NCBI RefSeq assembly: GCF_963259705.1 | Contig: NC_081851.1 | Location: forward strand, 16,032,145 to 16,096,144 | Source of the DNA: Myotis daubentonii | Lineage: Eukaryota > Chordata > Mammalia > Chiroptera > Vespertilionidae | Direction: 5' to 3' | Length of the DNA: 64,000 nucleotides | Program-made: the position numbers and the translations under genes | Notes under the pieces: model-generated | Databases searched by the model: none | What the model was told of the DNA's origin: nothing | The model's input: the letters and a program-made list of their open reading frames with translations, nothing else | Part shown: piece after piece, positions 1 to 10,882 of the stretch | Numbering within the stretch: position 1 is the first letter of the stretch | Layout of the letters: each line of letters begins with the position of its first letter

Positions 1-1204
1 TTTCAGCATGAAAAGGACTGAGGCAGGGACGCCCTGCAGCCCTTAGCAAGTGCTGCAGCAAACATTCACTCTCAGGCCGAGGGGCTGAGGCTGCCATGCA
101 CACCTGCCCTGCCCTCAAAGAGCTGCCAGTGCGGAAGCCGGGCCAGGAGGCAGGGTCCTTCTTTCTACCTGCCTTTCTCTCTGGGCCCTGAGGGTAGACT
201 GGCTGTCTTTTCCTTCCTGGGACGGTTCCCGTGTTCTGGAGCGCTACCCAGTGCCCAAGAGCAGCAAACTGCCTGCAATTCCACATGGTTGAGCCCCCTT
301 GTCCAGCCCAGACCCGAGTGGCGTGCACCCTCCACGGCCACCGAGACGAGAGGACCGCATGCTCATGGCCACACAGCTCGCCCGAGCCTGCCTGCTCTGT
401 GCTGCTCACGGAGAGCCTCAGACACCTCCCCGCCCCTGAAGCCTCCATCGCAGCCCCAGGGAGAGGTGCTGTCCTCCAAGCCACACCTGAGGCGGGAGGC
501 CTGCCTGTCCAGAGTCTCACGTTGGCATCTCCCTGGTTTTGATTCATGTGAAACCAGGAAAACAGGCCGTCATCCCAGCAACTGGGGCAAGTGCTGACTA
601 TGACAGACGTGGACAGGATTTACTGCCCCTCAATGCCCTTTCCCCCGTCTCCCGCCCACAACCCTCCAAACTGGAAACTCAGTTGTGCACCGTCACTCCA
701 CTCAGGTGTCATTTCCTCCAAGAAGCCGGCCCAACTGCCCCCACGCAGCCTGAGTTAGGAGTCTTGTCTGTTGACCTGTTGGCACCATCCGCCTTCCCTG
801 GCACTTAGCACACAGCATCAAAAGCACCTGCTAACCACCAATGGTGCCTGCAGCCAGGAATCAAGCCACTCCACACCCAGACCCAAGTTCAATGGCAGCA
901 CCACCCCTGCCCCCTGCCTGTGGGCAGCACTAGATGAAACCCACCAGCCTACAGCATGCCCGGCGCTGAGTGTGGCTCCCCACAGACAAAGAAACAAGGC
1001 CACTTCAGCCCCATCATCTGAGCTGTCAAAGGCCCTGCCCAGAGGCTGCTCATAGTCATGGTGCTCTGTTGCCAACAGGCGATGGAATGAGTACAGCTGC
1101 ATGCTGGGGACAGGGCTCAGAAGCGGAGTCTGGCCAAGATCTCAGTGAAACCCAGTCATAAATCTGGGACTTGTTGGGCAGTGAGTGTTTCTAAAAGTAT
1201 ATAT

Positions 1205-1209
<5 letters not shown>
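1..1209. other. No recognised gene or repeat
   Basis: Moderately GC-rich single-copy-looking DNA. It should be intronic to the minus-strand CCDC88C-like gene, because exon 3 lies to the right and exon 4 was not found. Short ORFs overlap on both strands with no recognisable protein. Confidence 0.5.

Positions 1210-1265
<56 letters not shown>
1210..1265. repeat. (TC)n microsatellite
   Basis: About 28 uninterrupted TC dinucleotides. The tract abuts the broken 3' end of the minus-strand Helitron that follows. Confidence 0.95.
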
Positions 1266-1268
<3 letters not shown>

Positions 1269-1819
1269 CCTGGTTGATGCACATTAAAAGGGGATTAATT
1301 AGAGGAAATATTTTAATATTGCTATTTGCCCTTTCTCTATAATAGAAGTGTCAGAGATGAAAGAAAATTAGTAAAATGTATATGAAAATCTTCCTCCTGT
1401 CATAGTTGGGGCACACCACGGGACCCAGAGTCAACCCACGTGCGCCTCGAAATTGTGTGAGACCCAGACCAGGCCGCCCTCTGCCCCATTGGGCTAGATC
1501 CAGACCTGGCCGGACCCACCCTTGTCAAGCCCCGCTGGGTGGGGTCGTAGCTTCAGGTCTGGCATGGCATGGGGGGAGGGCAGCCTGAGGACCCCTGTCA
1601 AGCCTCATGGGGGAGGGTTTTGGGGGATGCAGCCTCAGGTCCCTGCTGATTGCTCATTAAGGCTCATTACAGGAACTTGGCCTCCACTCTGGGTGCAGCC
1701 TTCTTGTGTTATGGAACCCTCCCCCATCCCCACCCCCACCCCCCGCCTCGACTGTGGGCACCGCCATCTTTGTGGCAGAGTGACAGTCAATTTGCATATT
1801 CCCTCTTTATTATATAGGA
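1266..1819 (-). mobile_element. Helitron (HeliBat-type), minus strand, 3' end lost
   Basis: On the minus strand the element starts TCCTATATAATAAAG at 1819, the 5'-TC terminus of bat Helitrons. It continues through the usual ATATGCAAATTGACTGTCAC block and ends near 1266. The 3' end should read hairpin-CTAG next to GGCC. Here only ttggcctggttgatgcac remains next to a (TC)n tract, so the terminal hairpin and CTAG are gone. The interior (ttaattagaggaaatatttt) matches the Helitron at 17013-17606, so the two are one subfamily. No Rep/helicase coding is present; it is non-autonomous. Confidence 0.85.
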
Positions 1820-2006
1820 TTTATTTCAGAGTGGGAGAGAGATAGAAACATCAAAGATGAGAGAGAATCATTGATTGGCTGCTTTCTGAAGGCCCCACAC
1901 TGGAGATCGAGCCTACAACCCAGGTATATTCTCTGACCAGGAATTGAACCATTGACCTCCTGGTTCATAGGTCAATGCTCAACCACTGAGCCACACAGGC
2001 CAGGCC
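1820..2006 (-). mobile_element. VES-type tRNA-derived SINE, minus strand
   Basis: Reads as the reverse complement of a vespertilionid SINE: A/T-rich tail with ttatttcagag and gagagagatagaaacatca at the left, tRNA-like head ending ccactgagccacacaggccaggcc at the right. The Helitron at 1266-1819 abuts its tail at an A/T step. Confidence 0.85.
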
Positions 2007-2870
2007 AATGAGTGGTTCTTAAACCATGTTCCCTGAGGTCCCAAGAACCCACAGAGATCGCCTAGGGGAAAAGGAAGGGGCTGAGCAGAGGGCATTAGGG
2101 TTCCCCAACCCCCAAGTCAATCAGAGTCATTGGGCTTCACCTGAGATCTTAAAAAAACTTATAGGGGGGATATTGATGCTCAGAAAATGTGTGAAAATCA
2201 GGGCCCAGTAGGGCAGTTTCAGTCCATATGGCATCTGTGCTGGTCATATAAAGACCATAAAGATCAAAGATTTCACCCCACCTTCCCAAGGCTGGGGTGG
2301 GGATTTTAACAGCCCTTCATCATCAGGTCCTCCTGCCATGGACTATCTGAGATAGAGACATGGAGAGCATGACAAGTGAACACTCTACACGCTGAACTCC
2401 AGTGCTGCCATCTGCACCCGGGGGCTCATCCATTATGATCCTGACCCAACATAACCCTCTGTGGTCCCATAGCTCCGTCAACACCTTGAATTACTGCTGT
2501 ACAAAGACTCGCTGACCTGTGGACAATAACCAGATCAGCGTGCCCCTCCCAGAGTCCATTCCAGACACTCCCCATGCGCCTGGTGCTTGGGGCCGCAGTG
2601 GCGACTCATCTCTGAGGCCCTCACAGCACCAGACCCAATGCCATGCACACCGGTCAAAGGACATTAGCTGGACAAAGTAAAGCAATCCAACATCTGACCC
2701 TTCTCACAATGCGGGGGCAAATAAAAGATGGAAGTGATAAACCCCCAAGTGCCAGCGAGCAGCTGCCTCACCGTGAACACCATTTCCTCTGGGCTTCCTG
2801 CGGGGAAACCTTTTGAGTGACGACATTGCCAGGAACACAGAAGTCCTGGGGCACAGAGAGCTGCCCTTAC
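2007..2870. other. Presumed intron 3 of the CCDC88C-like gene; nothing else seen
   Basis: Follows the exon 3 donor on the minus strand. A small acceptor/donor-flanked stretch near 2770-2805 was considered as a micro-exon but does not match the expected family sequence. No repeat was recognised. Confidence 0.4.
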
Positions 2871-2976
2871 CTGGTAGAAGTTCTCAATGTGTCTGACCAA
2901 GATGGTCAAGTTCTCAATACGGAGGTTCACATCGTTGTTCACGTGCTGGTGGAAGTGCTGATTAGGCCTGGGGTCT
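2871..2976 (-). CDS. CCDC88C-like: CCDC88C/Daple-like protein, coding exon 3
   Basis: Third coding exon, 106 nt. The acceptor CTAG lies at 2980-2977 and the GTAAGG donor at 2870-2865. The first base completes the Ile codon split from exon 2, followed by [10 protein letters not shown], then [20 protein letters not shown] and ENFYQ. The stretch [10 protein letters not shown] and LTILVR is nearly identical to Daple and strongly supports the family call. The joined three-exon product is 87 residues with no stop. Intron 2 is about 7.2 kb and contains a plus-strand Helitron (5477-6204). The next expected exon was not recognised between 1 and 2870, so the rest of this long gene (usually about 2,000 residues) should lie to the left of the window. 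Confidence 0.85.
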
Positions 2977-5476
2977 CTAGGGGAAGAAACACGAGACTGG
3001 AAACGGCATCTCCCAGTATTTGCCACACTTCCCTCCCCAGCCTGGGTAGCCCTCACCAAGCCTAGGTCAGTGTGAGGCTGAAACCAGTGTGGCTCAAGTC
3101 AAACCCTAATCCTGCCCCTGCCGAGCTGTGGACCTTAGACAAAACACATCCCTCCCAACCCCACGGCAAACCCTACTCAGGCCCTTAGTCAAAGTCATCC
3201 CGATCCCACTCCTGGCAGCACCCACAAACCGCCACCAAATGCAGTGCAGACCCAAAAGGTTACACTGTGTGAAAATCAATAATCCACCCCAAAATATATT
3301 TAAAGATTATGAGTGTTAGGAACTGAACACGCCAAAATATATGAACCATCAAGAAAGAAAAAGGGAAAACATGGTACATTTTCTAACTTAAATCAATAAA
3401 ATCATTAATGTTCTACTTCACATGGGTTCCCCTTCTCTGTCACCAGCCTGGGTCTCGGGCTGGTCCTGTGATTTTACATTCTAGGGACACAATTCCACCT
3501 GGACAAACCGACACCATCAGTCTGTGGCACTATATGGTGTACAACGCCGCCTAGGAGACATTCTAGCAGTGGAGACAAGCAATTCATGTGGGAACCCCCA
3601 AAGCATTATTAACTTTCACTCTCCAGCAAAAGTCAGGTCTGGTCGTGATAAAACTGGAAATCTCAATCAAGCGACATATAACTTCATCCACCGATATGTT
3701 TTCAGGATACTTCTCAAAATTCTCAGGCTCAAAAAGTTTTCCTATCTGAAGAGAACAGACTCAACAGGAGGCCTTAGCTGCCACCTTGCCTGCTTTTTAT
3801 AACAACCCCCCCAATAGTTACTGTCCCAGGACACAGGGAGTGGTGATAATTCAAATGAGGGCTGTCTTCCTGGGTTCATGAGGGCACTGAGCCTCCTGGG
3901 AGCTGGTCTGATGGAAGAGAGGCAGGCCTCTTCCTCTTTCTGCAGTAACCTGCCCCCCTCCATAACGAAGGGGAGATGGGGGAGGCATGGAAATCCATAT
4001 CAATGCCATTCTGCTCATTTGAAGCCAATAATTAATACAAAATTGACAAATAGGAAAAATATCTACAAATAAACATGTCAGATGTCACTGGAAGTACAAT
4101 TTAAAAACCACCACCACCACAAGCTGTTTGAAAGTCAACCAAGACACAAGCAGCTGACTTGGAGAGGAGGACACTGGGGCTGGGGCTGTGGCAGCCCCCA
4201 CTGCCCGGCTGGGAACCTGAGAAAACAGTAACCCTCAGAATGTCTGCGAATGAGATACAGTGTCTGCAAAGACCGAATTGAAATCTTTCCCTGGCAAATA
4301 GCACAGACCATGATGAAGGCCCGATTAAAAGGAGCACCGACAGGTCATAAACCTCCTAAAGAAAGAATCCCATGCCTTCACCTTTGATTCCCACAGATTC
4401 TAAAGATTGTAGAGACTTAAATGTTGATGGGTGAAGTAATGAGAGAATATGTCTCCCACTCACTGAGGCCAAGTTCACAGCAGGGGACTTGAGCACCAAG
4501 ATGTAAACAAAGCCCAAGTGAACATGTGAGGGAAGAAAGAGGATGTAGCAGGTGTTACTTGGCCAGTATTTGAACATGCCCATGAAGGAACTGACAGCTA
4601 TGAACTGACGAGATTAGCCAGGGGTGGGGAACAATTGGCGAAATTAAGTGAGGAATTATGCCAAAGCAATGGGACTACTGGTGGATCTGGCCTCTGGCAG
4701 CCTTCCTTAGTGACTTGGGATGAAGCTATGAAGATAACCAACAGGTGTGCAGATGCCACTGAACATGTCATCACCCCCTGGATTGAACGTGTCCCTGCAT
4801 ACATCATTGCAGTGCTGGACACAGAGAGCGAGAAGAGTCCTATAGGTCAAGGAAAACACAGGAGAAGAAAAGAATCTCAAGGAAAAATCTGAGAAAGACT
4901 TGGCGCAACAAAGGGCCTCTGGGGAGGGGCGGAGCCTGGCAATCTTCTGTCTGAAGAGAAGGCTGAGGCTCTTCTGATTGACAATCTTTCCTGCCTGGTT
5001 CTTTCAAAGTCTTAACATGGCACCATTTTAGTTAAAAACTAGATTAATTAAATTAACTGCAGCCATGAAGTACATATTTGTTAGCTACACTAGGAGTCCC
5101 CACCTTGCATGGCATGTATGCAAACCCCTTTATCCATTGCAGGCAATACTCAGCCAAGGGCTTCATTCAATTGCCCTGGGTCCCCGAAAATAGTCACATG
5201 AGGAAACAAGAGGACCGCTTTTCAACTGTCAGGTGACAACAGTTCTTACTGACCCCACACAGTAGGAGAGTCTGGCCAAGCCACCTTCACGTTACATGTT
5301 TCCCATGGAGCCATTCATTACCGAGGAAATAAAGGTGAGCGGTTCAGTGGAAATTAATTTAGGAACAAAGGCGGCTTTCAGAATTCGAACCACAAAGGCT
5401 CTTTGGTTGCAGAAGTGTGCCTGGCATCACAAAATGATTTACCTGCAGGGTGCAGTTCTCCCTGGATGAGAGCACA
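2977..5476. other. Intron 2 of the CCDC88C-like gene, distal part; nothing recognised
   Basis: No gene, SINE or L1 piece is recognisable. A 258-bp plus-strand ORF (4635-4892) has no recognisable domain and is treated as chance. Confidence 0.45.
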
Positions 5477-6204
5477 TCCTATCTAATAAAAGACAAAAAG
5501 GGTAATTGACCGTACCTTCGCAACACTTCCCATTGCCTAATCAGGATTATATGCAAATTAACTGCCAAGAAAGATGGCGGTTAACCGCCAGCAAAGATGG
5601 CAGATAATTTGCATACGTAGGCGCAATGATGGGAGGAGAAAGGGGAAGGATGGAAGAATGGTGATTGGAAACCCAGGCGGTAGGCAAGTGCCAGGGGACA
5701 GGGCAAAGGCAGCTCTAGGGGCCACCTTTGCCCTGCTTCCCAGCCCTGGATTGGAGAACCGGGGCTGCCTTTGCCTGCCCCCTAGCCGGTAATCACGATG
5801 GAAAGCTGGCCCGCATGCAAGGTAGCACCTCTGGGACCCAGGAGCTGCCTTGCCTGCGGCCCGTGATCCTGATCGTGATCCAAAAGCGGGGCCGCAGGCA
5901 AGGCAGCACCCCCGGGACACAGGAGCCCCACAGTGAGGTCTGCAGGCGCGATCAAGCTATGAGGGGGAGGGTGGAGGGCGGAAGGAGCTACAGGAGCAGC
6001 TCTGGCCAGAAACTGAAGACTCTCGCCGGAACGAGGAGCAAAGACTGAAGGCTCCAGCCACAGAGAAGACTGTGTCCAGAGCGAAGATGGAAGGCGGTGG
6101 CCAGAGTGAAGGTCTGGTTCCCGGGTGCCAGAGGAAAACTGGTGCCAGCAGCCAGGGGAAGGGAAAGCCTGTTGCACAAATCTTTTCGTGCAACAGGCCT
6201 CTAG
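5477..6204 (+). mobile_element. Helitron (HeliBat-type), complete termini, in intron 2
   Basis: Non-autonomous rolling-circle transposon. It begins TCCTATCTAATAAAAG at 5477 and ends CTAG at 6201-6204, inserted between A5476 and T6205 as Helitrons do. Just before the end is a subterminal hairpin: GTTGCAC (6171-6177), a 10-nt loop and GTGCAAC (6188-6194). Near the 5' end it carries ATGCAAAT (5551-5558) and AAGATGGCGG (5571-5580), the same promoter-like block seen in the other plus-strand copies. The interior shows no transposase. It lies antisense in intron 2 of the CCDC88C-like gene. Confidence 0.92.
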
Positions 6205-6770
6205 TTAAGAAATAAGAAACAAGTTCATAAACTGACAAATGTGCTTCTTAACATACCAGAGCTTAGGGAACATGCAGGGCTTTTTCCTGTTTTGTTGTTG
6301 CTGTCGCCGGAGCTTTCATTTTTTTTCTGTAGTGAGTCACACGGGAACTCCCCAGGAGTGCCAGGAACCAAAGGGCCTCAGCACACAGGCACACTCCATG
6401 CACCAGGGTGGGGCCGGGGCTCTCACTCCCTGCTTCTCCCACAAGCTCTGAAGAGCAGTACTAACTGAAACTCCACTCCAAAGAGCCCTGGCATTTCCTA
6501 CCTGAGCAATCAGACTAATTACCATGATCATCCATCAGTACTCCCTCCTTTAAGGCTCTCAAGGCAGAGAAAGGTTATTTGGAACCAAATCCAAACAAGC
6601 CAACTATTGCTAAGGAAAGTCTATCCCACTTTGCCCAGGATGTGTAACCCCCTCCTCTCCTGCTGCGGGAAAAACAGATCTAATGCTGCTGATTCCAATC
6701 TGGGCCAACTCAAAATGGTGTTCACTCTCACAAGTACATGCACACCAGCACAGGCATGCGGGCACACGGG
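6205..6770. other. Intronic sequence, nothing recognised
   Basis: Between the Helitron and the CA microsatellite. No gene or repeat recognised by eye. Confidence 0.4.
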
Positions 6771-6788
6771 TGTGCACGCACACACACG

Positions 6789-6819
<31 letters not shown>

Positions 6820-6820
6820 C
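6771..6820. repeat. (CA)n microsatellite
   Basis: Near-perfect CA repeats with a few interruptions at the left side; a further CA-rich stretch precedes it from about 6730. Confidence 0.93.
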
Positions 6821-6849
6821 AGTTCTGGGCCTCACTCTAATGACAATGA

Positions 6850-7040
6850 TGATGGACATTTGTTGGGCATTTTCTATATATGTGATCTTTTTAATCCTCC
6901 CCAAGTCTATAAAATTCCATCCCTTATTACAGATCAGGAAATGGAGGCATAGAGAGTTTAAGGAATTTGCCCAAAGTAATAAACTAGTAAGTGGCAAAGG
7001 GGGGATTAAAATGTGCCTGCCTGATGCCAGAGTCAAAGCT
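6850..7040 (+). mobile_element. MIR (old mammalian SINE) fragment
   Basis: Contains the MIR core pattern: ttattacagatcaggaaatg, gaggcatagagag, tttgcccaaagtaa and a following 'product' segment. It is strongly diverged, consistent with ancient age. Confidence 0.75.
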
Positions 7041-7789
7041 CTCAGATGACTTTCCCACAAGACAGTGAAAAATGTGTGTAACGTGAATCAGACCCCTTCT
7101 TTTCCCTGGGGTATCAGTGGGTACCCGGAGATTCTGCATTTACAGGGGAGCAATTCAGCAAGTTTCCCACGCATCTCCATCCACGCCCCTCAACGCCTCA
7201 TGTTCATTCAGCGATTCTCCTAGACCAGGGCCTCCCCAGAAAGCTGAGCTCACAGGGCTTTTCTGCTTCCAGGCTCTCATGTCACTGGGAGGCCACGGCC
7301 CAGAGACTGCTGCCCTACCTCAGCCTTCTTCAGTGCCCAGGTGCAGTCACCTGAGCTCCAGCCAGCCGCCTGGTGGCTCTGAAGCATTAGGTAACACACC
7401 TCTTATCTGAGCTCCAGCAAGCCAGTGAGCAGATTGCTGCTCTCTGTCCTCAGTCCCATCAACCTGGGGAGAGTTGGTCCAAACAGGTGAACAGCACTCA
7501 GTCGAAGCTCCCAGCACGGGCTTTGGGAAAGCAGAACAGCCTTCCCTGCTGGGCAGTTACATTTCTCCACTTGGCAGAAGTGAAAACAGGCTTAGCTTCA
7601 GTACAGTGTCGGATGTGGGGCTAGGGCGTGGGTCCCAGAGTCCAGTTCTGTCCTAGACCTCACTGGGAGAGGGCTAAGGCTATGAATTATCATCATCTAG
7701 GAAACTAAGAATGTGGGAGGAAGACTGAAGAAACACAAAAACAATTCTTACGGGGTGCCTCAAATCCTTCCTGGATAAGGAGGGTATAC
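7041..7789. other. Intronic sequence, nothing recognised
   Basis: Moderate GC. No exon consistent with the CCDC88 HOOK domain and no clear repeat. Confidence 0.4.
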
Positions 7790-8000
7790 ACATAAGTGAG
7801 TGACTGACACTAACACCTTTTACGTGGCAGGCACAGCGCTACATGCTAACACATCATCTCATCTAATCCTCACAACCATCTCTTAAGGGAGGCACTTCAC
7901 TTCCCATTTCACAGATGAGCAAACTGAGGTGATGAGCGCCCCGCCCAGCATCAGGGAGCTAGGAAGCGAGATACCTGGACTTCAGGCCCCGCTGGCTCCC
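7790..8000 (+). mobile_element. MIR fragment
   Basis: Shows the MIR core: catctaatcctcacaaccat, then catttcacagatgagcaaac and tgaggtgatgag. Old and diverged, same orientation as the MIR at 6850. Confidence 0.75.
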
Positions 8001-8024
8001 TACGTGTGGACACTAGGGCTGGGG

Positions 8025-8340
8025 TTCTTTTTCTTTTTTAATTGAGGGGATTGTTACATAGAGTGAAGTGCATACATCTTAAGTGACAGCTTGATGAGTT
8101 TTTAAAAATGAAACATACTCCAGTCATTATATAGAAAACCCCTCCCCCTCCCAGTTCTCCTGCACCCCTTTCCCAGTCAATTCCCACCACTTCCAAAGGC
8201 CACAAATGTCCTCATGTCCACACCTGGAGCAGGTCATGCTCCTCCCCAAGCAGTAAGCTCTGCTGCTGGGGCCGCTCTCGCCTGCACTTCCTCCTTCTGG
8301 AACGCCACCCAGAGGGCTTCCCCGCTGTCCCTCTTCAGTG
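8025..8340 (+). mobile_element. Old L1 3'-end-like fragment
   Basis: Starts tttttaattgaggggattgt and continues with acatcttaagtgacagcttg, then atgagtttttaaaaatg. This resembles the 3' ends of ancient mammalian L1 (L1M) copies. Its right boundary is uncertain. Confidence 0.45.
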
Positions 8341-9910
8341 CCTGCCCTCACCAGAAAGACCCAGAAGCCCTGCTTAAGGCCTTAAGACCCTCAAATGGGT
8401 GGGCTCTCACTTCTGGATGATTCCCTGGGCACATCACTGAGGAGAAAATAACATTTGAAATTGTCAAGGGGAGGGGAAAAGCCCTTCCAACTGAATTTAG
8501 CCACAGGCCAAGTGTGAACGAGGGATGAGCTGGCATTTCTCACAGGAACGTCCAACAGGCTTTCTTTCCTCCAGATCCACAAACAAGTGGTGAAAGCTCA
8601 GGGATTCCAAAGCCAGGGAAGAAAGAGCCACAGCCCCCGGGCTGTCGTCCTCCCTCCCCCTGTCAGAGCTGAGGGAAGAGGCTGGGGTGCTGCTCATTCT
8701 TTAAATAGTCTTGGGCTTGGGTAAGGGCAGGTGGGAGTTTCATCCCCCCCTCCCCCGCACCAATGGAATCCAGTAATTTTCAGGGTCTAACACCATGGGT
8801 GGGGGAGGGGGAAGGGTGGTTGCCAGAACTTGACTCTGCCCCTGGACAATGCCAGGAAAACTCATTTCCATCAGTGTTCTCAGAGAAGTTCTGCCAAAGC
8901 TAACGGATTTGTTGTTTATGATCTAAGCAAACACAGGGTTGGTGGGTTGGTAAGGTTGGTGGGGCTTTTGAAAAAAACACAGTAGTACTGAAGTGCCTCT
9001 CCCACAGCATGATAGCACATGACTTATTAAAACAGAAGGAGCTATGTGCTTGGGAAATTCTTAAACAGATCTTTTGAGGTAAGTCCATTTAAAACACGTA
9101 ATATGCCAAAGCTAACTCCTCCCACTGCGTGGGCCACAAATGGAGCTGATTCTCATTAGCCAGAGGGTTTACGCTCAAGTCTGACAGCTTAGCTGCAGGT
9201 GAGTAGGTGAGGTTGCTCCAAGGAGAACGTTGGGATGTTCTCTTTTCCTTCAAGTGCCTCAGAACCACACTGACACTAAGTTCCAGCACCTCCCCTGCCG
9301 TTTCTGAGTTTGAAACACAGTGCAGAGGTAGGAGCCACCACCTCCGTGGGGCAGGCTGGCAGTCAGGCAGGCTCTGCAGAATTCAGCAGCAGGAGAGGAT
9401 GTGGTCCCGCATGCACGCTAACAAGTGCAACCTCCACCGGACCCTGTTTGAGATGCTAAATGGGTCCCTCAGCATCCTGACCCCTGTGCCTCTCCTAACA
9501 CAGTGGCTTTCAATCCAGAACGGGAGAAGCCACTTAACCGACTGCACTCCCTGAGGGGCAGCTGAACAGGGAAGATGACGTGGCTCAGAAACACGGCGTC
9601 CTAACCAGGAGTGAAACCTCAGTCACGCTCAGTGCTCCCGACCCACCCAACATTTCCTGTAGCCAGACACTGTCCGCTGCAGTTCCATGACCCCCCAAAA
9701 GCTTTATTTTTAAAATGTCATCGCTTAAACCACATTAATAGCTGAGTTTGAACCATCTACACCAAGTGCTTGCCAGTCCCTCAGTTCTGAATATCCTTCA
9801 TCAGACAAACTGCCAACCCAGTGTCCTGCAGTTCATCCCCAACGAATGGCAGTCAAAGGGCCCATATCCTGAGGGACCCCTGGCCCACGAGAAACCCTCC
9901 CATAGCAACC
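8341..9910. other. Intronic sequence, nothing recognised
   Basis: Single-copy-looking DNA between an old L1 piece and the 41-bp repeat array. Short ORFs on both strands show no known domain. Confidence 0.4.
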
Positions 9911-10141
9911 GTCCATTTCTACACCCTTAAATCAAACTTTAAATCAAATGCTTCCATTTCTACATCCTTAAATCAAACCTTAAATCAAATGCTTCCATTT
10001 CTACACCCTTAAATCAAACCTTAAATCAAATGCTTCCATTTCTACACCCTTAAATCAAACCTTAAATCAAATGCTTCCATTTCTACACCCTTAAATCAAA
10101 CCTTAAATCAAATGCTTCCGTTTCTACACCCTTAAATCAAA
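9911..10141. repeat. 41-bp tandem repeat in intron 2 of the CCDC88C-like gene
   Basis: About 5.5 near-identical 41-bp units, each containing ccatttctacacccttaaat followed by two short aatcaaa blocks. Differences between units are one or two bases, so the array is young or homogenised. It ends about 30 bp from the exon 2 donor. Confidence 0.9.
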
Positions 10142-10172
10142 GTTTTGTCCTTTGCCTGTGAAGACAACTTAC

Positions 10173-10267
10173 ATTTCCGACATGACTTGGTGTAACAAAA
10201 TGCCATCCACCAAGTGCATGTACAGGTGTTCATCGTTGCCGCTGGCGACTGGGCTCAAAGTTTTCAC
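10173..10267 (-). CDS. CCDC88C-like: CCDC88C/Daple-like protein, coding exon 2
   Basis: Second coding exon, 95 nt, separated from exon 1 by a 555-bp intron. A pyrimidine-rich acceptor ending CAG lies at 10270-10268 and a GTAAGT donor at 10172-10167. The peptide begins VKTLSPVASGNDEHLYMHLV and continues DGILLHQVMSE. The VKT start and the LVDGI core are hallmarks of the CCDC88 HOOK domain, where known family members have VKTF and DLVDG. It ends with AT, the first two bases of a split codon that exon 3 completes to Ile, so the phases match. It appears about two residues shorter than human Daple here. A 41-bp tandem repeat (9911-10141) lies only about 30 bp beyond the donor, inside intron 2. Family membership is clear; orthology versus paralogy is not settled. 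Confidence 0.82.
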
Positions 10268-10822
10268 CTGCGAGGAGGGGGGTGCGGACAGAAAGGCAGG
10301 AAAGGTCACCCCATGTGCACATTCTGAGGCTCCCGTGGAAACGGCGAGCAGGGCCCTGTGGGCTGCACCCATCCCAGCCGGTACACGTTCCCACTTGGAG
10401 ACCCCTCCCCCCCAACCCTCACCCGTCAGGGACATCCACCGGCTGCTCTCAGTTCAAACACTACATCAGGGTATTTGGGGGGAGTGAGTGCTTCTCCCGA
10501 GTGGTCCAGCCACGTGGGCCGGGGTGACGACTCACATCCCGTCCGCTCCTGGACCCGCAGCCTAGCGCCCCGGCAGGAGCAGGTGAACTCATCTCAGTCC
10601 AGGGCTGGGAGCGCCACGGGGTCCTGCACCCGGTGCATGGGGTCCAGAGTAGGAAACCCCTCAGGCCCCCAGGCCTGGACCCCCGCCCCCAGCTCGGAAA
10701 CCCGGGAAGACTCCCGAGTCCCGGGACTGCCAGGGCCCAGGCGGGTGGGGTCTGTGGAGACCCCAGGGGGGCGGGAGAGGAGCCAGGGCACCCGCAATGG
10801 GAAGGGAGGCAGGTGCACTCAC

Positions 10823-10882
10823 CCCCGCCACCAGCGGGCTCTGCAGAAAGAGCTCCATGAGTTCGCGGACAGCAACGTCCAT
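10823..10882 (-). CDS. CCDC88C-like: CCDC88C/Daple-like protein, coding exon 1
   Basis: First coding exon of a minus-strand gene. It encodes 20 residues, MDVAVRELMELFLQSPLVAG, closely resembling the start of Daple (CCDC88C). In that family this begins the N-terminal HOOK domain, used for microtubule/dynein-adaptor type contacts in a large coiled-coil, Wnt/G-protein scaffold. The ATG at 10882-10880 has a strong context (A at -3, G at +4). Two in-frame ATGs lie upstream (to 10972), but family length favours this start. The exon ends with a consensus GTGAGT donor at 10822-10817, in phase 0. Oddity: the last residue is Gly (GGG) where CCDC88 and Hook proteins normally have a conserved Trp (TGG). 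It reads on into exon 2 with no frame break. It could be the CCDC88C orthologue on a fast branch or, more likely given the divergence, a Daple-like paralogue. Confidence 0.82.

Noticed and set aside
2770..2805. Tiny acceptor/donor-flanked stretch (MVFTVRQLL) as exon 4 of the CCDC88C-like gene
   Set aside because: Too short, and the residues do not match the expected continuation after exon 3; coincidental splice-like sites.
4635..4892. 85-codon plus-strand ORF in intron 2
   Set aside because: No recognisable domain, no splice sites in a sensible arrangement, antisense to the host gene.
9911..10141. CRISPR-like direct repeats (also 53640-54100 and 23140-23955)
   Set aside because: The repeats are contiguous tandem units without unique spacers, and the genome is a mammal.
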